Assembly: GCF_018131105.1 (NCBI RefSeq) | Contig: NZ_JAFCJI010000001.1 | Location: 1,798,001 to 1,862,000, forward strand | Length of the DNA stretch: 64,000 nucleotides | Reading direction: 5' to 3' | DNA from: Bradyrhizobium manausense | GTDB lineage: Bacteria; Pseudomonadota; Alphaproteobacteria; Rhizobiales; Xanthobacteraceae | Shown here: positions 35,456 to 45,558 of the stretch, one piece after another | How the letters are laid out: each line of letters opens with the position of its first letter | Position numbering within the stretch: the stretch's first letter is position 1 | Made by a program: the position numbers and the translations under genes | The notes under the pieces: generated by a model | The model's input: only the letters and a program-made list of their open reading frames with translations | Told to the model about the DNA's origin: nothing | The model's database searches: none

Positions 35456-38400
35456 ATGCCGAGCGCCGGATTTGTCCACCTTCACGTTCACTCGGCCTAT
35501 TCGCTGCTCAAGGGCTCGATCAAGATCGCCAAGCTCGGCGAACTTGCGAAGAAGGACCACCAGCCGGCGCTGGCGCTGACCGACACCGACAATCTGTTCG
35601 GTGCGCTCGAATTCTCCGACAAGATGGCCGGTTATGGCATCCAGCCGATTGTCGGCCTGGAGCTTGCGATCGATTTCGGCGACCAGGATCCCAACGCGCG
35701 CAACGCACTGCCGCCCTCGCGTGTGGTGCTGCTGGCCGCGCAAGAGCGCGGCTATCGCAGCCTGATGCGGCTGAATTCGCGCGCCTTCCTCGAATCGCCC
35801 GACAGCCACGCGCCGTTCATCAAGTTCGACTGGTTCGACGGCGAGACCGAAGGCCTGATCGCACTCACCGGCGGTCCCGACGGCCCGATCTCGCTCGCGC
35901 TCGCGAGCGGCCAGACCGAGGTTGCGGCGGCGCGCTGCGAGCGTCTCGCCGGGCTGTTCGGCGACCGCCTCTATGTCGAACTGCAGCGCCACAACATCGA
36001 CAAGGAACGCCGCATCGAGAGCGGCCTGATCGACATCGCTTACGCGAAGGGCCTGCCGCTGGTTGCGACCAACGAGCCGTATTTCGCCGCGAACGACGAT
36101 TACGAAGCGCATGACGCGCTGCTCTGCATCGCCGGCGGCCGGCTGATCGCGGAGACCGAGCGCGAGCAGCTCACGCCCGATCACCGTTTCAAGACCCGCG
36201 CCGAGATGGCCGTGCTGTTCGCCGACATTCCGGAAGCGCTGGCGTCCACGGTGGAGATCGCCGAGCGTTGCTCGTTCCGCCCCCTGACGCGCAAGCCGAT
36301 CTTGCCGTTCTTCACGGTCGGCGCCGCCGGCAGCTCCGATGCGGCCGCGATCGAGGCCGCCGAATTGAAGCGGCAGGCGGAGGAGGGGCTCGCCAATCGC
36401 CTGCGCGTGCACGGCCTGTCGCAGGGCACGACGGACGAAGACTACCACAAGCGCCTGGCGTTCGAGCTCGACGTCATCATGCGCATGAAATACGCGGGCT
36501 ACTTCCTGATCGTGTCCGACTTCATCAAATGGGCGAAGGGGCAGGGCATTCCGGTCGGGCCGGGCCGTGGCTCCGGCGCAGGATCGCTGGTCGCCTGGGC
36601 GCTGACCATCACCGACCTCGACCCGATCAAGTTCGGCCTGCTGTTCGAGCGCTTCCTCAATCCCGAGCGCGTCTCGATGCCGGACTTCGACATCGACTTC
36701 TGCCAGGACCGCCGCGGCGAGGTGATCAGGTACGTCCAGGAACGCTATGGCCGCGACCAGGTCGCGCAGATCATCACCTTCGGTACGCTGCAGGCGCGCG
36801 GCGTGCTGCGCGACGTCGGCCGCGTGCTGCAGATGCCGTACGGCCAGGTCGACAAGCTCACGAAGCTCGTCCCGCAAAATCCCGCCGCGCCGGTGACGCT
36901 GGCCGCTGCGATCGAGAGCGAGCCGAAACTCCAGGCCTTCCGCGATGAGGATCCGATCGTGGCGCGCGCCTTCGACATCGCCCAGCGCCTCGAAGGCCTG
37001 ACGCGGCACGCTTCGACCCACGCGGCCGGCATCGTGATCGGCGATCGTCCCTTGAGCGAGCTCGTGCCACTCTACCGCGATCCCAAATCCGACATGCCGG
37101 TGACCCAGTTCAACATGAAATGGGTCGAGCCGGCGGGCCTGGTGAAGTTCGACTTCCTCGGCCTCAAGACGCTGACCGTGCTCGACGTCGCGTGCAAGCT
37201 GCTCAAGCCGCGCGACATCCATGTCGATCTCGCGACGCTGCCTATCGACGATGCCGAGAGCTACCAGATGCTGGCACGCGGCGAGGTGGTCGGCGTGTTC
37301 CAGGTTGAAAGCCAGGGCATGCGGCGCGCGCTGGTCGACATGCGGCCCGACCGTTTCGAGGACATCATCGCGCTGGTCGCGCTGTATCGCCCGGGCCCGA
37401 TGGCGAACATCCCGACCTATTGCTCGCGCAAGCACGGCGACGAGGAGCCGGAATATCTGCATCCGGTGCTGGAGCCGATCCTGAAGGAGACGTTCGGCGT
37501 CATCATCTATCAGGAACAGGTGATGCAGATCGCGCAGGTGATGTCGGGCTATTCGCTCGGCGACGCCGACCTGCTGCGCCGCGCGATGGGCAAGAAGATC
37601 CGCGCCGAGATGGACAAGCAGCGCGACATCTTCGTCGCGGGCGCGGTGAAGAACGGCGTGCCGAAGGCGCAGGCCGAGACCATCTTCGAGCTCCTGGCCA
37701 AGTTCGCCGACTACGGCTTCAACAAGAGCCACGCGGCGGCCTATGCGCTGGTGTCCTACCACACCGCCTACATGAAGGCGCATTATCCGGTGGAGTTCAT
37801 CGCAGCGTCGATGACGCTCGATCTGAACAACACCGACAAGCTCTCCGAGTTTCGCTCCGAGGCGCAGCGCCTCGGCATCAAGGTCGAGCCGCCGAACATC
37901 AACCGCTCCGGCGCCACCTTCGAGGTCGGCGACAAGGTCATCTATTACGCGCTCGCTGCCCTGAAGGGCGTCGGCATCCAGGCCATCGACCAGATCATCG
38001 AGGAGCGGACCAAGCGCGGCCTGTTCACCTCGCTCGCCGACTTCGCCGCGCGCGTCAATCCGCGCGCGATCAACAAGCGCATCATCGAGAGCCTTGCCGC
38101 CGCGGGCGCGTTCGACACGCTGGAGCCGAACCGTGCCCGCGTGTTCGCCGGTGCGGACTCGATCCTCGCCGCCTGCCAGCGTGCGCATCAGGCCGAGACC
38201 ATCGGCCAGAACGACATGTTCGGCATGTCGGCGGACGCGCCGACCATCATGCTGCCGCAGATCGAGCCGTGGCTGCCGGCCGAAAAACTCCGCCGCGAAT
38301 ACGATGCCATCGGCTTCTTCCTGTCGGGCCATCCGCTCGACGATTACGCCACCGTGCTGAAGCGCCTGCGGGTGCAGTCATGGGCCGAGTTCTCGCGCGC

Positions 38401-38959
38401 GGTGAAGACCGGCGCAACCGCCGGCAAGGTCGCGGCCACCGTGGTCTCGCGCATGGAGCGGCGCACCAAGACCGGCAACAAGATGGGCATCATGGGGCTC
38501 TCCGATCCCACGGGTCATTTCGAGGCGGTGCTGTTCTCGGAGGGCCTTGCGCAATATCGCGACGTGCTGGAGCCGGGCGCTGCGGTGCTGCTCCAGTTGG
38601 GGGCGGAATTGCAGGGCGAGGACGTCCGCGCCCGCGTGCTGCATGCCGAGCCGCTGGATGATGCCGCTGCCAAGACGCAGAAGGGCCTGCGCATCTTCGT
38701 GCGCGACACCAAGCCGCTGGACTCGATCGCGAAGCGTCTGGCCGGACCGGAAGCCGCAGGCGCGAACGGCGCCGCACCAAGGATCGGCAGCCCCGCCCTT
38801 GCGCCCCGCTCCAATGGCGACGGCGAGGTCTCGCTGGTGATGATGCTCGACCTCGAGACCGAGGTCGAGATGAAGCTGCCCGGCCGCTTCAAGGTCTCGC
38901 CGCAGATCGCCGGCGCGATCAAGGCGGTGGCCGGCGTGGTGGACGTGCAGCAGATCTAG
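35456..38959 (+). CDS. dnaE: DNA polymerase III alpha subunit
   Basis: This replicative polymerase has about 1167 residues. The N-terminal PHP domain begins FVHLHVHSAYSLL, and its histidines suggest retained metal binding. The palm carries the catalytic aspartates in PDFDIDF (about 410-414). A helix-hairpin-helix and OB-fold region follow (ALAALKGVGIQAIDQIIEER, written shorter as ALKGVGIQAIDQI; later AATVVSRMERRTKTG). ATG 35456 gives the conserved N-terminus, while the frame upstream does not. The SOS peptide gene ends 166 bp upstream. Confidence 0.97.
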   Translation: MPSAGFVHLHVHSAYSLLKGSIKIAKLGELAKKDHQPALALTDTDNLFGALEFSDKMAGYGIQPIVGLELAIDFGDQDPNARNALPPSRVVLLAAQERGYRSLMRLNSRAFLESPDSHAPFIKFDWFDGETEGLIALTGGPDGPISLALASGQTEVAAARCERLAGLFGDRLYVELQRHNIDKERRIESGLIDIAYAKGLPLVATNEPYFAANDDYEAHDALLCIAGGRLIAETEREQLTPDHRFKTRAEMAVLFADIPEALASTVEIAERCSFRPLTRKPILPFFTVGAAGSSDAAAIEAAELKRQAEEGLANRLRVHGLSQGTTDEDYHKRLAFELDVIMRMKYAGYFLIVSDFIKWAKGQGIPVGPGRGSGAGSLVAWALTITDLDPIKFGLLFERFLNPERVSMPDFDIDFCQDRRGEVIRYVQERYGRDQVAQIITFGTLQARGVLRDVGRVLQMPYGQVDKLTKLVPQNPAAPVTLAAAIESEPKLQAFRDEDPIVARAFDIAQRLEGLTRHASTHAAGIVIGDRPLSELVPLYRDPKSDMPVTQFNMKWVEPAGLVKFDFLGLKTLTVLDVACKLLKPRDIHVDLATLPIDDAESYQMLARGEVVGVFQVESQGMRRALVDMRPDRFEDIIALVALYRPGPMANIPTYCSRKHGDEEPEYLHPVLEPILKETFGVIIYQEQVMQIAQVMSGYSLGDADLLRRAMGKKIRAEMDKQRDIFVAGAVKNGVPKAQAETIFELLAKFADYGFNKSHAAAYALVSYHTAYMKAHYPVEFIAASMTLDLNNTDKLSEFRSEAQRLGIKVEPPNINRSGATFEVGDKVIYYALAALKGVGIQAIDQIIEERTKRGLFTSLADFAARVNPRAINKRIIESLAAAGAFDTLEPNRARVFAGADSILAACQRAHQAETIGQNDMFGMSADAPTIMLPQIEPWLPAEKLRREYDAIGFFLSGHPLDDYATVLKRLRVQSWAEFSRAVKTGATAGKVAATVVSRMERRTKTGNKMGIMGLSDPTGHFEAVLFSEGLAQYRDVLEPGAAVLLQLGAELQGEDVRARVLHAEPLDDAAAKTQKGLRIFVRDTKPLDSIAKRLAGPEAAGANGAAPRIGSPALAPRSNGDGEVSLVMMLDLETEVEMKLPGRFKVSPQIAGAIKAVAGVVDVQQI

Positions 38960-39080
38960 CCGGCCGCGCAGCCGCGCAATCCGCGGAAGTTGTGGTTTCG
39001 TCATGTGATCGCGGCTATCATCGGCCGCGACAGTTCTCGTCGGTGAGGGCGCCTTCGATGCGCCGGGGAGGGAGCGGGAC

Positions 39081-39821
39081 ATGTGCGACCAGTGCTCTGA
39101 ATCCATGCTGGACCCGTACGGGCCGTCGCGCCGATCCGCGATGCAGCTCGCAGTCGCCGCGCTCGGCGTTACCTTCGCCGGCCGAGCCTTCGCCAAGGAC
39201 AACAAGGCGCCGCCCAAACCCCAGAACGTGCTCTCGCCCAACGCAGCATTGAAGCGGCTGATGGACGGCAACGCGCGCTATGTCGACGGCGTAACGCGGC
39301 GCCATGATTTCAAGCATGAGCGTGAAGTACTGGCGGGCGGGCAGAATCCGTTCGCGGCGGTGCTGAGCTGCGCCGACTCGCGCATCGCGCCGGAATACGC
39401 CTTCGACACCGCCCGCGGCGATCTCTTCGTCTGCCGCGTCGCCGGCAATTTTGCCGGCACCGAGACCATCGCCAGCATGGAATACGCCGTCGCTGTTCTC
39501 AACGTGCCGCTGATCCTCGTGCTGGGACACGATGCCTGCGGCGCGGTCGATGCGACGCTGAAGGCGCTCAAGGACGACAAGCCGCCGCCGGGACATATTC
39601 CCTCGCTGGTCGATGCGATTGCGCCGGCTGCAAAGGCCGCGATGCAGCAGGGCGGGGACGTGCTCGACAAGGCGATCCGGCAGAACGTGATCGACAACGT
39701 CGCTAAGCTGAAATCGGCCGCGCCGATCCTCAACGCGGCGGTCGAGCAGGGCAAGCTGAAGATCACCGGCGGCGTCTACCGGCTGAAGACGGGAACAGTC
39801 GATCCGATCGCGCAAAGCTGA
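39081..39821 (+). CDS. Exported beta-class carbonic anhydrase
   Basis: This 246-residue enzyme interconverts carbon dioxide and bicarbonate. Zinc ligands are in CADSR and GHDACG, with the aspartate-arginine pair of beta enzymes. An N-terminal twin-arginine-like signal (PSRRSAMQLAVAALGVTFAG) suggests export to the periplasm, unlike most cytoplasmic beta enzymes. It stands alone between dnaE and the caspase-like gene. Confidence 0.9.
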   Translation: MCDQCSESMLDPYGPSRRSAMQLAVAALGVTFAGRAFAKDNKAPPKPQNVLSPNAALKRLMDGNARYVDGVTRRHDFKHEREVLAGGQNPFAAVLSCADSRIAPEYAFDTARGDLFVCRVAGNFAGTETIASMEYAVAVLNVPLILVLGHDACGAVDATLKALKDDKPPPGHIPSLVDAIAPAAKAAMQQGGDVLDKAIRQNVIDNVAKLKSAAPILNAAVEQGKLKITGGVYRLKTGTVDPIAQS

Positions 39822-39992
39822 AGCTCAAGACCGACGCAAACGCTGAAGCTGACGGAGAGCTGACGCGCGGCGTCGAGCCCGGAGCTGCGTCATGCCGCCG
39901 CCTCAATCCGAGCCTTTCGTTCAAGTGCCGTTCAGCCGGCCGCGCGTCTCTTGCGTGCCGGTACCTCAACGACAATAACGGGCAAGCAAGCC
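39822..39992. other. Intergenic region, no feature seen
   Basis: These 171 bp between the carbonic anhydrase and caspase-like genes contain no recognisable gene, terminator or operator. Confidence 0.4.
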
Positions 39993-42509
39993 ATGCGCGG
40001 GACACACAAGGTCTTCCTCTGCTTTCTTCTGCCGATCCTCTTCGTTGCCGGCGCGCTCGGTCCAGTGCGCGCGCAGCAGCAGGAGAAGCGCATTGCGCTG
40101 GTGGTCGGCAACGGCGCCTACTCGAAGTCGCCGCTGGCGACCACCGCCAACGATGCGGGCCTGATCGCGCAGACGCTGCAAGCGGCGGGCTTCGACGTGG
40201 TCGGCGCCCGCGATCTCGACGGCGACACGCTGCGCAAGAGCCTTCGCGACTTCATCCAGAAGGCGCAGGCCTCGGGCCCCGGCACCGTCGCGATGATCTA
40301 TCTGGCCGGCTACGGCGTGCAGCTCGCCGGCGAGAACTATTTCATCCCGGTCGATTCCAGCATCGCGCGCGACACCGACATTCCGACCGAGGCGCTGCGC
40401 ATCAGCGACTATGCCCGCCAGCTCGCCTCCATTCCGCTCAAGGCCAACATCATCGTGCTCGACGCCGCGCGCGCACAACCCTTCGTCGAGGGCGGCCAGC
40501 AGCCGATCGCGAGCGGGCTGGCGCTGGTCGAGCCAGATCCGAACATGCTGATCGCCTTCAATGCCGCGCCGGGCACGGTGGCACCCGAAGAGCAGGGGCC
40601 TTACGGCACCTATGCGCAGTCGCTCGCCGAGATGATCCGCACCGGCGGCTTGTCGTTGCCGGAGGTGTTCGACCGCGTTCGCCTGCGCGTCAACGAGAAC
40701 TCCAAGGGCGCGCAAGTGCCCTGGGACGATCAGAAGATATCCGCGCAATTCACCTTCTTTGATCGTGCGCCCGACGCACCGCCGCAGGCGGCGCCCGACC
40801 AGGTCGCTGCGATCCGCAACAAGCCGATCCGCGATCTCGGCGTACAGGACGCTTATGCGGCCGCGCTCGAGCGCGACACGCTACCGGCCTATGAGGATTT
40901 TCTCGCTGCCTATCCCGGCGATCCCCTCGCCAAGCGCGTGATGGCGATCGTCGCGGCGCGCCGCGAAGCGATCACCTGGCGGCGAACTTATCGCGCCGAC
41001 ACGCCGGATGCCTATTGGTCGTATCTGCGCCGCTATCCGCGTGGCCCGCATGCGGGCGACGCCCGGCGCCGGCTTGCGATCCTGACCGCGCCGCTCGAGC
41101 CGCCGCCGACTTTCGCGATGATGGACTATGACGTGCCGCCGCCGCCGCCGGAGGAGATCGTCTATGTCGACCGTCCGGTGCTGTATTTCAGCGACCCCGA
41201 TTTCGGCTTTGCGCCGCCACCACCGCCGCCGGTCTATTTCTGCCCGCCGCCGCCGCCCGATTTCGTGGTGCTGCCGCCGCCGCTGCCCGTGGTCGGCCTG
41301 TTCGTGCTGCCGCAGCCGTTGTTCGTGCCGATCCCGGTGTTCGTCCGGCCGCCGGTCTATGTCGCGCCGCCGCCGCACAACATCATCTACGCGAACATCC
41401 ACAACACCACGGTCATCAACACCGTGATCAACCAGGCGCCGGCGGCGCTGCCGGCCGGAAACGCCGCCGCGGCTGCTGCCGTTGCCGCGAACGGACCAGG
41501 GCGGCCAAGCGCGATGACGCAGGTACCGACCGCCGTGAAGCAGCAGGCGCAGACCATCCAGGCCAATCCGAACCAGCCGCTCAAGCCGAGCCAGGCGGCG
41601 CTTGTCAGCAATCCGACAGCGAAACCGGCTGCGATGATGGTGAAGCCGGTCAACGCCACGCCGACTGCGGTCGCGCCGTCCGCTGCGGCGCCGCCGGCCG
41701 GCCACGCGCTTCCCGCTCCCGGGTCGCCGAATGCACCGTCCCAACCGGTCGGAGCCGGAGTGCAGCCCCCGGTTCAGATGCCGGGCGGCAAGCCTTCCCC
41801 GACGGCAACCGCACCCGGGGCCAATGCCCCGCCGCAACAGGCCAACGCACCTGCAGCAGCTCCAGCGCCAGGACAGCCGAAGCAGCCTGACGCGCACGCA
41901 CTTCCGGTTCCGGGCGCCCATGGCGCGCCGCCGGCGCCCGGCCGAATCGGTGCACCGCCGTCCGCGGTCCAGGCGCCCGGTGCTCACGCTCCCGGCGGCA
42001 AGCCGGCACCAAATGCGCCGGTGCCAACCGCAGCGGCCCCCGCCACCTCAACGCCACCAACAGCGGGACACCCACCCGGGCCAGGCCATGCCGTCGCGCC
42101 GCCGCCGGCGTCTGCAACTGCCAAGCCGGCCGTAAACTCGGTCAAGCCGGCACCACCGGTACCCCCACCGCCGGCAGCCCGGCAGCAAATAAGGCCCGAA
42201 CCGCCGCGCGCCGCCGCTCCGCCACCGCGCCCGCAGATTTCGGCACGCCCTGCGCCTGCACCGCCGCCACCACGTGCGGCTCCACCGCCACCCCGAGCGG
42301 CTCCGCCGCCACCGCGGATGGCTGCGCCACCACCGCGTCCGGCGCCGCCGGTGGCGGCCGCTCGTCCGGCGCCACCGCCAGTAGCGAGGCCGGCCCCACC
42401 GCCTCCACCACGGGTCGCGGTCGCGCCGCCGCCGCGTCCAGCACCGCCGCCGCCGCGCCCTGCGGCTCCGGCCCCGAAGAAATGCCCGCCCAACCAGCCA
42501 AAGTGCTAG
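39993..42509 (+). CDS. Secreted caspase-like (peptidase C14) protein with inactive site and proline-rich tail
   Basis: This protein has 838 residues: a signal peptide (FLLPILFVAGALGPVRA), a caspase p20-like domain (about 32-250), then about 480 residues rich in proline and alanine. Active family members have a histidine in SGHG and a cysteine in DACR. Here the same places read LAGYGVQ (Tyr107) and VLDAAR (Ala159), so proteolysis is not expected. Surrounding family residues (GENYFIPVD, ANDA) are kept. The polyproline tail may span the cell wall. ATG 39993 gives the signal peptide. Confidence 0.87.
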   Translation: MRGTHKVFLCFLLPILFVAGALGPVRAQQQEKRIALVVGNGAYSKSPLATTANDAGLIAQTLQAAGFDVVGARDLDGDTLRKSLRDFIQKAQASGPGTVAMIYLAGYGVQLAGENYFIPVDSSIARDTDIPTEALRISDYARQLASIPLKANIIVLDAARAQPFVEGGQQPIASGLALVEPDPNMLIAFNAAPGTVAPEEQGPYGTYAQSLAEMIRTGGLSLPEVFDRVRLRVNENSKGAQVPWDDQKISAQFTFFDRAPDAPPQAAPDQVAAIRNKPIRDLGVQDAYAAALERDTLPAYEDFLAAYPGDPLAKRVMAIVAARREAITWRRTYRADTPDAYWSYLRRYPRGPHAGDARRRLAILTAPLEPPPTFAMMDYDVPPPPPEEIVYVDRPVLYFSDPDFGFAPPPPPPVYFCPPPPPDFVVLPPPLPVVGLFVLPQPLFVPIPVFVRPPVYVAPPPHNIIYANIHNTTVINTVINQAPAALPAGNAAAAAAVAANGPGRPSAMTQVPTAVKQQAQTIQANPNQPLKPSQAALVSNPTAKPAAMMVKPVNATPTAVAPSAAAPPAGHALPAPGSPNAPSQPVGAGVQPPVQMPGGKPSPTATAPGANAPPQQANAPAAAPAPGQPKQPDAHALPVPGAHGAPPAPGRIGAPPSAVQAPGAHAPGGKPAPNAPVPTAAAPATSTPPTAGHPPGPGHAVAPPPASATAKPAVNSVKPAPPVPPPPAARQQIRPEPPRAAAPPPRPQISARPAPAPPPPRAAPPPPRAAPPPPRMAAPPPRPAPPVAAARPAPPPVARPAPPPPPRVAVAPPPRPAPPPPRPAAPAPKKCPPNQPKC

Positions 42510-42536
42510 CGGGGAGGCCAGAAATCCCGGATTGGT

Positions 42537-42566
42537 CCTTTCGGAGACGGTAGAAGCTCCGAAAGG
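42537..42566 (+). terminator. Terminator hairpin after the caspase-like gene
   Basis: CCTTTCGGAG (42537-42546) pairs perfectly with CTCCGAAAGG (42557-42566) across a 10-nt loop. A moderately T-rich stretch follows. It lies 27 nt after the stop codon. Confidence 0.7.
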
Positions 42567-42577
42567 CCCTTATTTCC

Positions 42578-42605
42578 TTGCTTCTGGCCGAAATGGCGCT
42601 ATATA
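42578..42605 (+). promoter_or_regulatory. Candidate promoter of rpsB
   Basis: TTGCTT (42578-42583), 16 bp, TATATA (42600-42605) resembles a strong housekeeping promoter. It would give an untranslated leader of about 105 nt before rpsB, room for the S2 autoregulation known in other bacteria. Confidence 0.5.
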
Positions 42606-42717
42606 GCGCGCCATCTCACACGGAAGCATGGCTCACAAGGCCGTCCGGTGGCAGCCGGGGCGCAACGCTCCGTTTTGCTCACACGCTTCCGGAGGAACCA
42701 ACCGGAGAATTAGAACG

Positions 42718-43707
42718 ATGGCACTACCCGATTTCACTATGCGTCAGTTGCTCGAAGCTGGCGTGCACTTTGGTCACCAGTCCCACCGCTGGAATCCGAA
42801 AATGGCTCCGTTCATTTTCGGCGCGCGCAACAACATCCACATCGTCGACCTCGCCCAGACCGTGCCGATGCTGCACACGGCCCTCCAGGCCGTCAGCGAT
42901 ACGGTCGCCAAGGGCGGCCGCATCCTGTTCGTCGGCACCAAGCGCCAGGCGCAGGACGGCGTCGCCGATGCTGCCAAGCGCTGCGCGCAGTACTTCGTCA
43001 ATTCGCGCTGGCTCGGCGGCACGCTGACCAACTGGAAGACGATCTCGGCCTCGATCAAGCGCCTGCGTCACCTCGACGAGGTGCTGGCCGGCGGCGAAGC
43101 CAATTCCTACACCAAGAAGGAGCGCCTGACGCTTCAGCGCGAGCGCGACAAGCTAGATCGCTCGCTCGGCGGCATCAAGGACATGGGCGGTCTGCCCGAC
43201 CTGATCTTCGTGATCGACACCAACAAGGAAGACATCGCGATCCAGGAAGCCCAGCGGCTCAACATTCCGGTCGCCGCGATCGTCGACACCAACTCCGATC
43301 CGAAGGGCATCACCTATGTGGTGCCGGGCAATGACGACGCTGGCCGCGCGATCTCGCTCTATTGCGACCTGATCGCCCGTGCCGCGATCGACGGCATCTC
43401 GCGCGCCCAGGGCGATTCCGGCATCGACATCGGTGCGTCGGCTCGTCCGGTCGCCGAGGAGCTGCCCTCGGCCGGCGGCTTCCAGGGCCTTGCCGGTCCG
43501 CGCGGCACCGCCGACGACCTCAAGAAGCTCCCGGGCGTGTCGGGCGCGATCGAGAAGAAGTTCAACGACCTCGGCATCTTCCACTATTGGCAGCTCGCCG
43601 AGCTCGATCACGACACCGCGCACAAGATCGGCGAAGAAGTCGGTCTGCCGAGCCGTGCGGATGCCTGGGTGGCCAAGGCCAAGGCGCTGACCGCGGAAGC
43701 GGAATAG
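42718..43707 (+). CDS. rpsB: 30S ribosomal protein S2 with C-terminal helix-hairpin-helix extension
   Basis: S2 sits on the small ribosomal subunit beside S1. The start [20 protein letters not shown] is standard, and GGAG lies upstream of ATG 42718. At 330 residues it is about 80-90 longer than E. coli S2. The extra end contains [20 protein letters not shown] and [15 protein letters not shown], a helix-hairpin-helix-like module seen in several rhizobial proteins. It opens the rpsB-tsf-pyrH-frr order. Confidence 0.96.
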   Translation: MALPDFTMRQLLEAGVHFGHQSHRWNPKMAPFIFGARNNIHIVDLAQTVPMLHTALQAVSDTVAKGGRILFVGTKRQAQDGVADAAKRCAQYFVNSRWLGGTLTNWKTISASIKRLRHLDEVLAGGEANSYTKKERLTLQRERDKLDRSLGGIKDMGGLPDLIFVIDTNKEDIAIQEAQRLNIPVAAIVDTNSDPKGITYVVPGNDDAGRAISLYCDLIARAAIDGISRAQGDSGIDIGASARPVAEELPSAGGFQGLAGPRGTADDLKKLPGVSGAIEKKFNDLGIFHYWQLAELDHDTAHKIGEEVGLPSRADAWVAKAKALTAEAE

Positions 43708-43727
43708 TCAAAAAAAGAGCGATGCGT

Positions 43728-43748
43728 TGGCCGGATAGGATCCGGCCA
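43728..43748 (+). promoter_or_regulatory. Hairpin in the rpsB-tsf gap
   Basis: TGGCCGGA (43728-43735) and TCCGGCCA (43741-43748) form an 8-bp stem with a 5-nt loop. It is not followed by a T-run, so partial termination or an RNA-processing site is more likely than full termination. Confidence 0.5.
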
Positions 43749-43845
43749 CCATTTCATTCAGTTGACGCGAATTCCTGAGATGGACCGCGGCGGGGCAATT
43801 GGAGCCGCGCCGCGGCGAACCGGCAGGCAAGAAGGATTTTCAACG

Positions 43846-44769
43846 ATGGCAACGATCACTGCTGCGATGGTCAAGGATCTGCGCGAGTCCACCGGCGCAG
43901 GCATGATGGACTGCAAGGCCGCGCTGACCGAGAACGACGGCAACATGGAAGCGGCGCAGGATTGGCTGCGCAAGAAGGGCCTGTCCAAGGCCGCCAAGAA
44001 ATCGGGCCGGGTCGCGGCCGAAGGCCTCATCGGCGCGTTGACCAAGGGCAACAAAGGCGTCGTGGTCGAGGTCAACTCCGAGACCGACTTCGTCGCGCGC
44101 AACGGCCAGTTCCAGGGTCTGGTCAAGATGGTCGCCCAGGTCGCTTTCGACGCTGGCGCTGACGTCGAGAAGATCAAGGCTGCCAAGGTCGGTGACGTCA
44201 CGGTGGAAGCCGCGATCAACGACGCGATCGCCACCATCGGCGAGAACATGACGCTGCGTCGTGCCGCTTCGCTCGAAGTGAGCCAGGGCGTGGTATCGAA
44301 CTATGTCCACGGTGCGGTCGTCGACGGCGCCGGCAAGATGGGCGTGATTGTCGCGCTGGAATCGCCCGGCAAGGCCGACGAGCTCGCCGCTCTCGGACGC
44401 CAGATCGCGATGCATGTCGCCGCCGCCAACCCGCTCGCACTCGACCCGACCGGCCTCGACCCGGCCGTCGTCAAGCGCGAGAAGGACGTGCTCGCCGACA
44501 AATATCGTCAGCAGGGCAAGCCGGAGAACGTGATCGAGAAGATCGTCGAGTCCGGCCTGAAGACCTACTACAAGGAAGTCTGCCTGCTCGAGCAGGCCTT
44601 CATCCACGACACCGGCAAGTCGGTGGCGCAGGCGGTGAAGGAAGCCGAAGGCAAGGTCGGCGGTGCAGTGAAGATCGCGGGCTTCGTGCGCTATGCTCTC
44701 GGTGAGGGAATCGAGAAGCAGGAATCGGACTTCGCGGCCGAGGTCGCTGCGGCCAGCGGCAAGAAGTAA
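43846..44769 (+). CDS. tsf: Elongation factor Ts
   Basis: EF-Ts releases GDP from EF-Tu. The 307-residue protein has the UBA-like N-terminus ([20 protein letters not shown]) and the core motif [12 protein letters not shown] 43846 gives the standard N-terminus; an upstream in-frame start lacks support. It lies between rpsB and pyrH as in most bacteria. Confidence 0.97.
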   Translation: MATITAAMVKDLRESTGAGMMDCKAALTENDGNMEAAQDWLRKKGLSKAAKKSGRVAAEGLIGALTKGNKGVVVEVNSETDFVARNGQFQGLVKMVAQVAFDAGADVEKIKAAKVGDVTVEAAINDAIATIGENMTLRRAASLEVSQGVVSNYVHGAVVDGAGKMGVIVALESPGKADELAALGRQIAMHVAAANPLALDPTGLDPAVVKREKDVLADKYRQQGKPENVIEKIVESGLKTYYKEVCLLEQAFIHDTGKSVAQAVKEAEGKVGGAVKIAGFVRYALGEGIEKQESDFAAEVAAASGKK

Positions 44770-44783
44770 GCGCCGGAACGTTC

Positions 44784-44804
44784 CTTCCGGCAAGCCGCCG
44801 GAAG
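44784..44804 (+). promoter_or_regulatory. Hairpin in the tsf-pyrH gap
   Basis: CTTCCGGC (44784-44791) and GCCGGAAG (44797-44804) form an 8-bp stem with a 5-nt loop between the tsf stop and the pyrH start, without a T-run. Confidence 0.5.
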
Positions 44805-44829
44805 CGGCGCCCGGACGAGGAAAGTGCTC

Positions 44830-45546
44830 ATGACTGATCCGGTCTATCGTCGCGTCGTGATCAAGCTGTCCGGCGAATATCTCGCGGGACAGCAAGGCTT
44901 CGGCATCGACCAGCCGACCATGGACCGGGTTGCGGACGACCTGATCGCGGCCCGCCAGCTCGGCACCGAGGTGGCGGTCGTGATCGGCGGCGGCAATATC
45001 TTTCGCGGCGTCGAGGTCTCCTCGCGCGGCGTGTCGCGCCCGACCGGCGACACCATGGGCATGCTTGCCACCATGATGAACTGCCTGGCGCTCGAAGCCA
45101 CGATCGAGCGCAAGGGAATGCCGGCGAGGGCGCTTTCGGCGTTCGTCATGCCCGAGATTTCCGAGCTGTTCACTCGCACCGCAGCGCACAAATACCTCGC
45201 CGAGGGCCGGATCCTGCTGCTCGGCGGTGGAACCGGAAATCCGTTCTTCACCACGGACACCACGGCCGTGCTGCGCGCCGCCGAGATCGGTGCCCAGGCG
45301 GTGCTGAAGGCGACCAACGTCGATGGCGTCTACTCGGCGGATCCGAAGAAAGACCCGTCCGCCACGCGTTTCGACCGGCTGACGCATTCGCAGGCGATCG
45401 AGGGCGGCTACAAGGTGATGGATACGACCGCCTTCGCACTTGCCCGCGAGACATCGCTGCCTATCATCGTATTTTCGATCGCGGAGCCCGGGTCGATCGG
45501 CGCGATTCTGCGCGGCGCCGGCCACGGGACGATCGTCGCCGGCTGA
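44830..45546 (+). CDS. pyrH: UMP kinase
   Basis: This enzyme phosphorylates UMP to UDP. The 238-residue amino-acid-kinase-family protein has [11 protein letters not shown] at the N-terminus, [10 protein letters not shown] for phosphate binding and the UMP-binding [16 protein letters not shown] 44830 follows GAGGAAA; GTG at 44824 is in frame but closer to that site. The gene is part of the translation cluster. Confidence 0.96.
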   Translation: MTDPVYRRVVIKLSGEYLAGQQGFGIDQPTMDRVADDLIAARQLGTEVAVVIGGGNIFRGVEVSSRGVSRPTGDTMGMLATMMNCLALEATIERKGMPARALSAFVMPEISELFTRTAAHKYLAEGRILLLGGGTGNPFFTTDTTAVLRAAEIGAQAVLKATNVDGVYSADPKKDPSATRFDRLTHSQAIEGGYKVMDTTAFALARETSLPIIVFSIAEPGSIGAILRGAGHGTIVAG

Positions 45547-45558
45547 CGGTTCATCTGG

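Noticed and set aside
35429..38332. A 967-codon minus-strand frame beneath dnaE
   Set aside because: It is a shadow of dnaE caused by codon bias; it has no start signal and no recognisable motif.
41104..42490. Proline-codon-rich stretch considered as a DNA repeat or satellite
   Set aside because: It is in frame with the caspase-like gene and encodes an irregular Pro/Ala tail; no fixed DNA unit repeats.
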